This document shows positions 55,137 to 64,000 of a DNA stretch of 64,000 bases, piece after piece. This DNA comes from Candidatus Tectomicrobia bacterium (GTDB lineage: Bacteria; UBA8248), in NCBI GenBank assembly GCA_016192135.1, contig JACPUR010000025.1, forward strand, positions 11,561 to 75,560. Direction: 5' to 3'. The translations under genes and the position numbers were made by a program. Below the pieces are notes generated by a model. That model was not told where the DNA came from. It ran no database searches and saw nothing but the letters and a program-made list of their open reading frames with translations. The first letter of the stretch is position 1, and the number at the start of each line of letters is the position of its first letter.

Positions 55137-56408
55137 ATGGCCACGAAGGCGAAGTCGAAACCGAAGGCGAAAAAGCTGCTCGAGCCGCCGAAGGAAGGCA
55201 CCCGCATCACATTCAAGAACGGGAAGCTCCAGATGCCGGACGACCCCATCGTCTGCTACGTGCGGGGCGACGGCATCGGCGTCGACATCACCCCCGCCAT
55301 GATGGACGTGGTGGATGGGGCGGTGCAGAGGGCCTACGGCGGGAAGCGGAAGATCGCCTGGTACCGCATCTATGCGGGCGAGGACGCCACCGAGCGCTAC
55401 GGCGAGCTCATGCCCCAGGAGACGATGGACGCCGTCCGGCACTACTATTTCGCCATCAAGGGGCCCCTCTACACCCCCATCGGCGGCGGCTTCCGCAGCC
55501 TGAACGTGGCCTTCCGCCAGGTGCTCGACCTCTACGCCTGTGTCCGGCCCGTGCGGTGGTTCACCGGCGTGCCCTCGCCCGTGAAGCATCCCGAGAAGGT
55601 GGACATGTGCATCTTCCGGGAGAACACCGAGGACGTGTATATCGGCATCGAGTGGCCGGTGCACTCCAAGGGCGCGAAGAAAGTCATCTCCTTCCTCAAG
55701 AAAGAGCTCGATGTCACCGTCCGCCCCGACAGCGGCATCGGCATCAAGCCCATCTCGATCTTCGGCAGCCAACGCATCGTCAAGAAGGCGATCGAGTACG
55801 CCATCCTGAACAAGCGCAAGTCCTTTTGTCTCGTCCACAAGGGCAACGTCCAGAAGTACACCGAGGGCGCCTTCAAGGACTGGGGCTATGAGTTTCTGAA
55901 GAAGAACTACCGCAAGCACATCGTCACGGAGGAGGAGCTCGGGTCGAAGAAGTACAACGGCCAGCTCCCCGAGGGGAAGATTCTCGTCAACGACCGCATC
56001 GCCGACAACATCTTCCAGCAGGTGCTCACCCGGCCGAACGAGTACGAGGTCCTGTGCGCCACGAACCTGAACGGCGACTACCTCTCCGACGCCATCGCCG
56101 CGCAGGTGGGAGGCCTGGGCATCGCCCCGGGCGCGAACATCGGCGACCAGATCCACTTCTTCGAGCCCACCCACGGCACGGCCCCCAAGTACGCCGGCAA
56201 GGACATGGTGAACCCGAGCAGCCTCATCCTCTCCGCCGTGATGATGCTGGGCTACATGGGCTGGACGGAGGCCTCGCAGCTCATCGTCAAGGGCATGGAG
56301 GAGACCTTCCGCCAGAAGATCGTCACCTACGATTTCGAGCGCCAGATGGAAGGGGCCCAGAAGGTTTCCTGCTCGGAATTCGGGCGGGCAATTGTGCGCA
56401 ATATGTAG
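55137..56408 (+). CDS. icd: Isocitrate dehydrogenase (NADP-dependent)
   Basis: This 423-residue enzyme of the TCA cycle has [20 protein letters not shown] near residues 121-140 (substrate site including the serine that is phosphorylated in E. coli), [15 protein letters not shown], and NADP-specific residues in [18 protein letters not shown] near 345-362 (Lys-Tyr pair after the APKY turn). The first 20 residues are a basic Lys/Ala-rich extension. mdh follows after 15 bases. Confidence 0.94.
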   Translation: MATKAKSKPKAKKLLEPPKEGTRITFKNGKLQMPDDPIVCYVRGDGIGVDITPAMMDVVDGAVQRAYGGKRKIAWYRIYAGEDATERYGELMPQETMDAVRHYYFAIKGPLYTPIGGGFRSLNVAFRQVLDLYACVRPVRWFTGVPSPVKHPEKVDMCIFRENTEDVYIGIEWPVHSKGAKKVISFLKKELDVTVRPDSGIGIKPISIFGSQRIVKKAIEYAILNKRKSFCLVHKGNVQKYTEGAFKDWGYEFLKKNYRKHIVTEEELGSKKYNGQLPEGKILVNDRIADNIFQQVLTRPNEYEVLCATNLNGDYLSDAIAAQVGGLGIAPGANIGDQIHFFEPTHGTAPKYAGKDMVNPSSLILSAVMMLGYMGWTEASQLIVKGMEETFRQKIVTYDFERQMEGAQKVSCSEFGRAIVRNM

Positions 56409-57353
<945 letters not shown>

Positions 57354-57373
57354 CCGCCGTACCCACGCCACCG

Positions 57374-57426
57374 TCCCCGCCCCGCCTCCGGGCTGAGGAG
57401 GCGCGGGCGGGGCGGCGTTTTTCTCC
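57374..57426 (+). terminator. Intrinsic terminator between mdh and sucC
   Basis: CCCCGCCCCGCCTCC pairs with GGAGGCGCGGGCGGGG (long GC stem with a loop GGGCTGA), followed by GCGTTTTTC. It should end or reduce transcription of icd-mdh before sucCD. Confidence 0.75.
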
Positions 57427-57523
57427 GTCCTCCGCGCCGCCCGGGCTTCGGGCGGGGCCGGAGGCCCCGGACCCCCGCCGGGCCGGGAGAGGCGGGTTCC
57501 GTCTCAGCCGACCGGAGAGCCGG

Positions 57524-58690
57524 ATGAACATTCACGAGTACCAGGGCAAGGAGCTGTTCCGGAAATACGGGGTGGCGGTCCCCCGGGGCGGGGTGGCCTC
57601 GACGCCTGAGGAGGCCGAGCGCGTCGCCACGGAGCTGGGCGGCGCGGTGGCCGTGAAGGCCCAGATTCACGCCGGGGGACGGGGCAAGGGCGGGGGCATC
57701 CAGCTGGCCAAGAGCCCCGCCGAGGCCAGGCAGGCCGCCTCCCGGATCATCGGCATGACGCTGGTGACCCACCAGACGGGCCCCCAGGGCCGCCTCGTGA
57801 AGAAAGTGTGGGTTGAGGAGGCCAGCCAGATCGAGCGCGAGCTCTACCTGAGCATCGTCCTCGACCGCGCGGCCGGGCGCCCCACCATCATGGCGAGCAC
57901 CGAAGGCGGCATGGACATCGAGGAGGTGGCCGCCAAGACGCCCGAGAAGCTCCTCAAGGTGCCGGTGGACCCCGCCCTGGGCGCCTGGCCCTCCACTGCC
58001 CGCCGCGTGGCCTACGGCCTCGGGCTGACCGGGGCGCTGGCGGGCGAGGCCGTCAAGTTCCTCACCAGCCTCTACCGCTTCTACAGCGACATGGACTGCT
58101 CCCTGGTCGAGATCAACCCGCTCATCCAGACCAAGGACGGGCGCATCCTCGCCCTGGACGCCAAGGTGAACTTCGACGACAACGCGCTCTTCCGCCACCC
58201 CGACGTGGCCGCCCTGCGCGACCTGGACGAGGAGGACCCGCTGGAGGTCGAGGCCTCGAAGCACAGCCTGAACTACATCAAGCTGGACGGCGAGGTGGGC
58301 TGCATGGTGAACGGCGCGGGGCTCGCCATGGCCACCATGGACATCATCAAGCTGAGCGGCGCCTCGCCCGCCAACTTCCTCGACGTGGGCGGGGGGGCGA
58401 GCCGCGAGATGGTGGAGAACGCCTTCCGCATCCTCATGAGCGACAAGGCGGTCCGGGCCGTGCTCATCAACATCTTCGGCGGCATCCTGCGCTGCGACGT
58501 GCTGGCCCAGGGCGTGGTGGACGCCGTGAAGACGGTCAACGTGAACGTGCCTATCGTCATCCGCATGGAGGGCACGAACGTGGACAAGGGACGGGAGATC
58601 CTGCGGACCTCCGGCCTCGATTTCACCGTGGCGGACGGGATGGCCGACGCCGCGAAGAAGGTCGTCGCGGCCCTCGACCGCACGACCTAG
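57524..58690 (+). CDS. sucC: Succinate-CoA ligase, ADP-forming, beta subunit
   Basis: This 388-residue protein begins [17 protein letters not shown] and has [20 protein letters not shown] (ATP-grasp), [31 protein letters not shown] and [14 protein letters not shown]. It carries the nucleotide site of the enzyme that makes succinate and ATP from succinyl-CoA. ATG 57524 has GGAGAG upstream. sucD follows after 10 bases. Confidence 0.96.
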   Translation: MNIHEYQGKELFRKYGVAVPRGGVASTPEEAERVATELGGAVAVKAQIHAGGRGKGGGIQLAKSPAEARQAASRIIGMTLVTHQTGPQGRLVKKVWVEEASQIERELYLSIVLDRAAGRPTIMASTEGGMDIEEVAAKTPEKLLKVPVDPALGAWPSTARRVAYGLGLTGALAGEAVKFLTSLYRFYSDMDCSLVEINPLIQTKDGRILALDAKVNFDDNALFRHPDVAALRDLDEEDPLEVEASKHSLNYIKLDGEVGCMVNGAGLAMATMDIIKLSGASPANFLDVGGGASREMVENAFRILMSDKAVRAVLINIFGGILRCDVLAQGVVDAVKTVNVNVPIVIRMEGTNVDKGREILRTSGLDFTVADGMADAAKKVVAALDRTT

Positions 58691-58700
58691 GAGAGCGGGC

Positions 58701-59609
58701 GTGAGCATCCTCATCGGCAAGGAGACGCGGGTCCTCGTCCAGGGCATCACCGGCAAGGAGGGCAACTACCACGCGCAGCAGTGCATGCGCTACAGCCAGG
58801 AGTTCGCGGGAGGGGGCGGGGCCGTCGTCGCGGGCGTGACGCCCGGCAAGGGCGGCGGCAAGCTCGACGGCGCCCTGGAGAAGGTGCCCGTCTTCGACAC
58901 CGTCGCCCAGGCCGTGGCGGCGACCGGGGCGAACGCCTCGCTCATCTTCGTCCCTCCGCCCTTCGCGGCGGACGCCATCGTCGAGTCCGTGGACGCGGGA
59001 GTGCCCTTCGTGGTCTGTATCACCGAGGGCATCCCGGTGCGCGACATGGTGTACGTGAAGCGCCACATGCAGGGCTCCCCCGCCGTCCTCATCGGCCCGA
59101 ACTGCCCGGGCGTCATCACCCCCGGCGGCTGCAAGATGGGCATCATGCCGGGCCACATCCACAAGGAGGGCAGCATCGGGGTCATCTCGAAGAGCGGTAC
59201 CCTCACCTACGAAGTGGTGGCCCAGCTCACCGCCCAGGGGCTCGGGCAGACGACCTGCGTGGGCATCGGGGGCGACCCGATCATCGGCACGATGTACATC
59301 GACCTCCTCAGGCGCTTCCAGGAGGATCCGGCGACCGAGGCCATCATCATGATCGGCGAGATCGGCGGCTCCGCCGAGCAGGACGCAGCGCGCTGGGCCA
59401 AGAAGAACGTGACCAAGCCGATGGTGGGTTTCATCGCGGGCCAGACGGCCCCCAAGGGCCGCCGCATGGGCCACGCCGGGGCCATCATCTCGGGAGGCGA
59501 GGGAACCGCCGCCGAGAAGATGCGCGTCATGGCCGAATGCGGCATCCGCGTCACCCAGAGCCCGGCCGAGATGGGCCTCACCATGGCGCGCGCCCTGGGC
59601 CGCGCCTGA
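58701..59609 (+). CDS. sucD: Succinate-CoA ligase, alpha subunit
   Basis: This 302-residue subunit has the CoA-binding [17 protein letters not shown] near residues 12-28, [23 protein letters not shown] and the phosphohistidine stretch [17 protein letters not shown] near 259-275. A short insertion-like stretch of glycines ([20 protein letters not shown]) follows the N-terminal motif. It begins with GTG after GAGAGCGGGC. Confidence 0.96.
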   Translation: MSILIGKETRVLVQGITGKEGNYHAQQCMRYSQEFAGGGGAVVAGVTPGKGGGKLDGALEKVPVFDTVAQAVAATGANASLIFVPPPFAADAIVESVDAGVPFVVCITEGIPVRDMVYVKRHMQGSPAVLIGPNCPGVITPGGCKMGIMPGHIHKEGSIGVISKSGTLTYEVVAQLTAQGLGQTTCVGIGGDPIIGTMYIDLLRRFQEDPATEAIIMIGEIGGSAEQDAARWAKKNVTKPMVGFIAGQTAPKGRRMGHAGAIISGGEGTAAEKMRVMAECGIRVTQSPAEMGLTMARALGRA

Positions 59610-59649
59610 GCCTCGGCCGGGGATTTTTCAGGATAGGAGAGGCGGCCGA

Positions 59650-60069
59650 ATGGAGCGGACGTTCGCGATGATCAAGCCCGACGCCGTCGAGCGCGGGCTC
59701 GCGGGGAAGATCCTCTCCCGCATCGAGGGGGAGGGCTTCAAGATCGTGGGGATGCGGCTCGTGCGGATGACCAAGGCCCAGGCCGAAGGGTTCTACGCCG
59801 TGCACCGGGAGCGGCCCTTCTTCGGAGGCCTGACCGCCTACATGTCCTCGGGGCGGACGGTGGTGCTGGCGCTCGAGCGCCAGAACGCCATCCAGCACTG
59901 GCGCGACGTGATGGGCGCCACCGACCCGGCCAAGGCGGCGCCCGGCACCATCCGCAAGGAGTTCGGGGAGAGCATCGAGCGCAACGCCACCCACGGCTCG
60001 GACGCCCCCGGCACGGCCGCCTTCGAGCTGGGCTACTGGTTTCCGGGAGTATCGCTGCACGAAGGATAG
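59650..60069 (+). CDS. ndk: Nucleoside diphosphate kinase
   Basis: This 139-residue kinase begins [17 protein letters not shown] and has the active-site histidine in NATHGSDAP near 116-124. It equilibrates nucleoside triphosphates. Placement after sucCD matches the frequent sucC-sucD-ndk order and the known contact of Ndk with succinyl-CoA synthetase. Confidence 0.96.
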   Translation: MERTFAMIKPDAVERGLAGKILSRIEGEGFKIVGMRLVRMTKAQAEGFYAVHRERPFFGGLTAYMSSGRTVVLALERQNAIQHWRDVMGATDPAKAAPGTIRKEFGESIERNATHGSDAPGTAAFELGYWFPGVSLHEG

Positions 60070-60108
60070 AGAGCGGGCATCGGAACAAAGAATCAATGTG
60101 CGAGCCTT

Positions 60109-60178
60109 TTCTCCCTCCCCCTCCGGGGGAGGGAGGGGGCGGGGGGAGGGAGATGCGACGAGGATCATTCCCGGGTGA
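60109..60178. repeat. CCCTCCCC/GGGGAGGG element, copy 3
   Basis: CTCCCTCCCCCTCC faces GGGGGAGGGAGGGGGCGGGGGGAGGG, followed by AGATGCGACGAGGATCATTCC. It fills the gap between ndk and the SDR gene. Confidence 0.65.
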
Positions 60179-60190
60179 AGGGGGATAAAT

Positions 60191-60979
60191 ATGCGCCTGA
60201 AGGGGAAAGTCGCCATCGTCACCGGGGCCAGCCAGGGCATCGGCCAGGCCATCGCCCTGGCCTTCGCCCGCGAAGGGGCCAAGGTCGTCCTCGCCGCCCG
60301 GAACCGGGCCAACCTTGAGGGGACGGCGCGCAAGGTGGCGGCCCTCTCCAAGGAGTCGCTCGCCTCGCTCGTCGTGCCCACCGACCAGACCGACGAGGCC
60401 CAGGTCCGCACCCTGGTCGAGAAGACCCTCGCCGAATTTGGCACCGTCGACATCCTGGTGAACAACTCGGGTGTCGCGGGCCCCACCAAGCCCTGCGAGG
60501 AAGTGACGAAGGAGGAGTGGGAGGAGTGCATGTCGGTGAACGTGACTGGCATGTTCCTGTGCGCGAAGCACGTCATCCCCGTGATGAAGAAGAACCGCCG
60601 CGGGCGCATCATCAACGTGAGCTCCATCAGCGGCAAGCGCCCCTTGCCGAACCGCATCCCCTACACCGCCTCCAAGATGGCCGTCATCGGCTTCACCCGC
60701 ACCCTGGCCTTCGAGCTGGGCGGGTACGGCATCACCGTCAACGCCATCTGCCCGGGCGCCACGGCCGGGCCGCGCATCCAGAGCGTCTTCGAGAACATGG
60801 CCCGGGTGCAGAACATCTCCGTCGAGGAGGCCGAGCGCGCCTTCACCGACCCGGCCGCCCTCAAGTGCCTCGTCACCCCGGAAGATCACGCCGCGGTGTG
60901 CGTCTTCCTCGCCTCGGACGATGCCGCCCACATGACGGCCCAGGACATCAACGTCACGGCCGGCCTCGTCTGGTACTGA
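60191..60979 (+). CDS. Short-chain dehydrogenase/reductase (SDR) family oxidoreductase
   Basis: This 262-residue classical SDR has the cofactor motif VTGASQGIGQAIALAF at 10-25, VNNSGVAGP near 90, the catalytic Ser in INVSSISGKRP and YTASK near 157-161, and AICPGATAGPRI. Likely NAD(P)-dependent oxidation or reduction of a hydroxy/keto substrate; the FabG-like look does not identify it. The gene stands alone between the repeat and uvrA. Confidence 0.9.
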   Translation: MRLKGKVAIVTGASQGIGQAIALAFAREGAKVVLAARNRANLEGTARKVAALSKESLASLVVPTDQTDEAQVRTLVEKTLAEFGTVDILVNNSGVAGPTKPCEEVTKEEWEECMSVNVTGMFLCAKHVIPVMKKNRRGRIINVSSISGKRPLPNRIPYTASKMAVIGFTRTLAFELGGYGITVNAICPGATAGPRIQSVFENMARVQNISVEEAERAFTDPAALKCLVTPEDHAAVCVFLASDDAAHMTAQDINVTAGLVWY

Positions 60980-61078
60980 GCCGGGGCGCCTCCTCCCGCC
61001 TCCCCTCCCGTGCTATGCTAGCGGGTTGCCGTCCCGATGGCCGGGGCGGCCGCCATCTGTCCGCTGCCTGGGATTCCA

Positions 61079-63937
61079 ATGCCGGAGACGAACGGAGCGC
61101 CGCGCCGCGAGCGGAAGATCGTCGTCCGCGGCGCCCGCGAGCACAACCTGAAGGACCTCCACCTCGAGATCCCCCGCGACAGGCTCATCGTCGTCACGGG
61201 GCTGAGCGGGTCGGGGAAGAGCAGCCTCGCCTTCGACACCCTCTACGCCGAGGGCCAGCGCCGCTACATCGAGTCCCTCTCGGCCTACGCCCGGCAGTTC
61301 ATGGACCAGATGGACAAGCCGGACGTGGACTCCATCGAGGGCCTCTCGCCCACCATCGCCATCGAACAGAAGACCATCAGCAAGAACCCCCGCTCCACCG
61401 TGGGCACGGTGACGGAGATCTACGACCACCTGCGCCTCCTCTACGCCCGGCTGGGGGCTCCCCACTGTCCCTCCTGCGGCCGGCCCATGAACGCCCTCTC
61501 GACCGAGCAGATGGTGGCCCGCGCCCTGGGTATCGGAGTGGGCAAGCGCCTCCAGGTGCTGGCGCCCCTGGTGCGGGGGCGCAAGGGCATTTACCGCAAG
61601 GAGTTCGACGACCTGCTGCGCAAGGGCTTCACCCGGGCGCGGATCGACGGGCGCTACCGCGAGCTGGAGGAGGACATCGCCCTCGACCGCCACGCCAAGC
61701 ACAATATCGAGGTGGTGGTGGACCGGCTGGTCCTGAAGCCGGGGATCGAGAAACGCCTGGGCGAGTCCATCGAGACGGCGCTCTCGCTGGCGAAGGGCCT
61801 GGTGATGTTCCACGAGGAGGAGGGGAGCGAGTATCTCTTCAGCCGCCAGTCGGCCTGCGCCGAGTGCGGGGTGACGCTGCCCGAGATGGCGCCCCGGATG
61901 TTCTCCTTCAACAGCCCCTACGGCGCCTGCCCGGCCTGCGGCGGCCTGGGTTCGGTCTACCAGATGGACCCGGCCCGGGTGGTGCCCGACCCCTCCCTCT
62001 CGCTGGAGGAAGGGGCCCTCGCCCCCCTGCGGGGGAGCAAGAGCTTCCTCGCCTCCGCCGTGAAGGCGGCCATCGAGGTCTACGACATTCCCCCCGATAA
62101 GCCCTTCGCCAGGCTCTCGAAGAAGCACCAGGACATCCTCCTTCACGGGAACGGGGGGGACGCCCTGCGTGTCCGCCACAAGACGGGCGGGCGAACCCTG
62201 AGGCGGGAACGGGTCTTCCCGGGGGTGCTGGCCGCCCTGGCCGAGCGGCGGGAGGAGACCCAGAGCGACGACCTGAGGGTGGACCTGGAGCAGTACATGA
62301 GCGCCCTCCCCTGCGAGGCCTGCAAGGGCGGGCGGCTGCGGCCCGAGAGCCTGGCCGTGACCTTCGGGGGGAAGAACATCTCCGAGGCCTGCGCCATGAC
62401 CATCCAGGAGGCGCGGCCCTTCTTCGCCCGGATGAGCGAGGTGCGGGCGAACGACCTGGTGGCCGAGCGCATCCTGAAGGAGATCAATGAGCGCCTGGAG
62501 TTCCTGGACCGGGTGGGGCTCGACTACCTCACCCTCGACCGCCCCACCGGCACCCTCTCGGGGGGGGAGGGTCAGCGCATCCGCCTGGCCGGGCAGATCG
62601 GGGCGAGCCTGGTGGGGGTGCTCTACATCCTCGACGAGCCCAGCATCGGCCTCCACCAGCGGGACAACCGCCGCCTCCTCGGCACCCTGCGCCGCCTGCG
62701 CGACAACGGGAACACCGTCATCGTGGTGGAGCACGACCGCGAGACCATCGAGAGCGCGGACCACGTGATCGACCTGGGCCCGGGCGCCGGGGAGCACGGG
62801 GGCCGCCTCGTGGCCTCCGGGACCCCGGACGACATCCGCGCCCACCCGGACTCCCTGACCGGGCGTTACCTGGCCGGAGAGCTCGAGGTGCCCCGGCCCG
62901 CCGGCCGGCGCAGGCCCGCGGGGCGCTTCCTCACCATCCGGGGGGCCTCCCAGCACAACCTGCGGGACATCGACGTCTCCATCCCCCTCGGGCTCTTCAC
63001 CTGCGTGGCCGGGGTGAGCGGAAGCGGGAAGAGCACCCTCGTCGAGGAGATCCTCTACCGCGCCCTGGCCCGCAAGCTCTACGGCGCGCTGGCCCCCCCG
63101 GGCGCCCACCGGGCCATCGAGGGCGTCGAGCACATCGACAAGGTGATCGACATCGACCAGTCCCCCATCGGGCGCACCCCGCGCAGCAACCCGGCCACCT
63201 ACACGGGGGTGTTCGCCCCCGTCCGGGAGCTCTTCGCCCAGATGCCCGAGGCCCGCAAGCGCGGCTACAAGGGCGGGCGCTTCAGCTTCAACGTGAAGGG
63301 CGGGCGCTGCGAGGCCTGCGAGGGGGACGGCTACATCCGGGTCGAGATGCACTTCCTTCCCGACCTCTACGCCCAGTGCTCCGAGTGCCGGGGGCGCCGC
63401 TTCAACCGCGACACCCTGGATATCCGCTACAAGGGGAAGAACATCGCCGAGGTGCTCGACATGACGGTGGAGGAGGCGGCGGCCTTCTTCGAGAACATCA
63501 ACGCGCTGCGGTGGAAGCTCCGCACCCTCCAGGACGTGGGGCTGGACTACGTGCGCCTCGGCCAGCCGGCCACCACCCTGAGCGGGGGCGAGGCCCAGCG
63601 CATCAAGCTGGCGAAGGAGCTCTCGCGCCAAGCCACGGGCCGCACGCTCTACATCCTGGACGAGCCGACGACGGGCCTCCACTTCGCCGACATCGAGAAG
63701 CTCCTCTCCGTTCTCCACCGGCTGGTGGACCAGGGGAACACGGTGGTGGTCATCGAGCACAACCTGGACGTGATCAAGGCCGCCGACTACGTCCTGGACC
63801 TGGGGCCCGAGGGCGGGAAGGGGGGCGGGCTCCTCGTGGCGGCGGGATCGCCCGAGGATGTGGCATTGGCGGAGGGCTCCCACACGGGGGCGCACCTCCG
63901 GCAGGCCCTCCGGGGAGCCCCCGCGGGCCATGCGTGA
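61079..63937 (+). CDS. uvrA: Excinuclease ABC subunit A
   Basis: This 952-residue nucleotide-excision-repair ATPase has two ABC cassettes: Walker [23 protein letters not shown] near residues 38-59 and [15 protein letters not shown] near 642, with signature stretches [17 protein letters not shown] and [16 protein letters not shown]. Zinc sites are CAECG...CPACGG and [11 protein letters not shown]...CSECRGRRF. It recognises bulky DNA damage with UvrB and is the target of Mfd, also in this window. ATG 61079 is preferred over 61037 because conservation starts there. truA begins inside its last bases. Confidence 0.96.
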   Translation: MPETNGAPRRERKIVVRGAREHNLKDLHLEIPRDRLIVVTGLSGSGKSSLAFDTLYAEGQRRYIESLSAYARQFMDQMDKPDVDSIEGLSPTIAIEQKTISKNPRSTVGTVTEIYDHLRLLYARLGAPHCPSCGRPMNALSTEQMVARALGIGVGKRLQVLAPLVRGRKGIYRKEFDDLLRKGFTRARIDGRYRELEEDIALDRHAKHNIEVVVDRLVLKPGIEKRLGESIETALSLAKGLVMFHEEEGSEYLFSRQSACAECGVTLPEMAPRMFSFNSPYGACPACGGLGSVYQMDPARVVPDPSLSLEEGALAPLRGSKSFLASAVKAAIEVYDIPPDKPFARLSKKHQDILLHGNGGDALRVRHKTGGRTLRRERVFPGVLAALAERREETQSDDLRVDLEQYMSALPCEACKGGRLRPESLAVTFGGKNISEACAMTIQEARPFFARMSEVRANDLVAERILKEINERLEFLDRVGLDYLTLDRPTGTLSGGEGQRIRLAGQIGASLVGVLYILDEPSIGLHQRDNRRLLGTLRRLRDNGNTVIVVEHDRETIESADHVIDLGPGAGEHGGRLVASGTPDDIRAHPDSLTGRYLAGELEVPRPAGRRRPAGRFLTIRGASQHNLRDIDVSIPLGLFTCVAGVSGSGKSTLVEEILYRALARKLYGALAPPGAHRAIEGVEHIDKVIDIDQSPIGRTPRSNPATYTGVFAPVRELFAQMPEARKRGYKGGRFSFNVKGGRCEACEGDGYIRVEMHFLPDLYAQCSECRGRRFNRDTLDIRYKGKNIAEVLDMTVEEAAAFFENINALRWKLRTLQDVGLDYVRLGQPATTLSGGEAQRIKLAKELSRQATGRTLYILDEPTTGLHFADIEKLLSVLHRLVDQGNTVVVIEHNLDVIKAADYVLDLGPEGGKGGGLLVAAGSPEDVALAEGSHTGAHLRQALRGAPAGHA

Positions 63938-64000
63938 GAAGGGCCTCCGCCGCCTCGCCATCTGGGTCGAGTACGACGGCGCGGAGTTCCAGGGGTGGCA
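63930..64000 (+). CDS. truA: tRNA pseudouridine synthase A, N-terminal fragment (cut by window end)
   Basis: Only about 23 codons are visible: [20 protein letters not shown] and then QGW. The YDGAxFxGW signature at the N-terminus is that of TruA, which makes pseudouridine at positions 38-40 of tRNA anticodon arms. ATG 63930 overlaps the uvrA end by eight bases. Confidence 0.85.
   Translation, partial: MREKGLRRLAIWVEYDGAEFQGW

Noticed and set aside
61013-63961. 982-codon frame on the minus strand across uvrA
   Set aside because: It is a shadow of the GC-rich codon pattern of uvrA; the translation is low in complexity (Gly, Val, Leu, His, Asp, Glu repeats) and has no motif. The same holds for long minus-strand frames over mfd (24183-26837) and carB (37422-39680).

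Overview
This 64 kb window is a G+C-rich bacterial chromosome segment (by eye about two thirds G+C). It is dominated by housekeeping genes in short, tightly packed operons. Gene order such as icd-mdh-sucC-sucD-ndk, mfd followed by two SurA-like chaperones, and lepA-lepB, together with PyrR control of pyrimidine genes and a selenium/molybdenum maturation operon, suggests an uncultured deltaproteobacteria-like lineage (Rokubacteria, NC10 or Tectomicrobia grade). The phylum is inference only; there is no rRNA gene in the window. I saw no tRNA, rRNA, CRISPR array, transposase or integrase.

Layout. 0-11 kb: an AT-rich gene fragment at the left edge, an orphan XRE antitoxin, a first pyrR, a CCA-type nucleotidyltransferase, a TPR protein, two tandem quinone oxidoreductases, a two-subunit thiamine-diphosphate decarboxylase divergent from pdxA, an orphan addiction-module antitoxin and a LexA-like repressor that seems to lack its protease residues. 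11-20.4 kb: nine minus-strand genes running from acyl-CoA dehydrogenase through a UGSC-type selenoprotein (in-frame TGA followed by a convincing bacterial SECIS hairpin) and its partner to YqeB, a MoxR/CbbQ ATPase, a VWA protein, YqeC, XdhC and ComF. This is a selenium/molybdenum-hydroxylase maturation operon without the hydroxylase itself. 20.4-30.1 kb: a DAHP synthase gene behind what looks like a phenylalanine attenuator (Phe-rich leader peptide plus intrinsic terminator), a phosphomutase-like metalloenzyme, a RodZ-like protein, mfd, two peptidyl-prolyl isomerase chaperones and an S4-domain protein. 30.1-39.3 kb: the pyrR-pyrB-pyrC-carA-carB operon behind a PyrR attenuator; carA and carB are separated by an AT-rich unknown gene, a CBM48 gene and two repeat elements. 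39.3-50.3 kb: small secreted or zinc-ribbon proteins, transaldolase, glutamate dehydrogenase, an ABC-2 exporter, an AlkA-type glycosylase, a dGTPase and two HtrA proteases. 50.4-64 kb: lepA, lepB, a family 9 glycosyltransferase, rsmA, the TCA cluster, ndk, an SDR, uvrA and the start of truA.

Three families of dispersed intergenic repeats occur throughout. The commonest is a 28-29 bp palindrome with constant ends (GTAGGGGC...GCCCCTAC) and variable centres that keep their base pairing, found at twelve loci; in two places its end supplies the stop codon of a gene.

The two most notable systems are the UGSC selenoprotein locus joined to the YqeB/CbbQ/VWA/YqeC/XdhC maturation genes, and the apparent Phe-responsive attenuator of the DAHP synthase gene.
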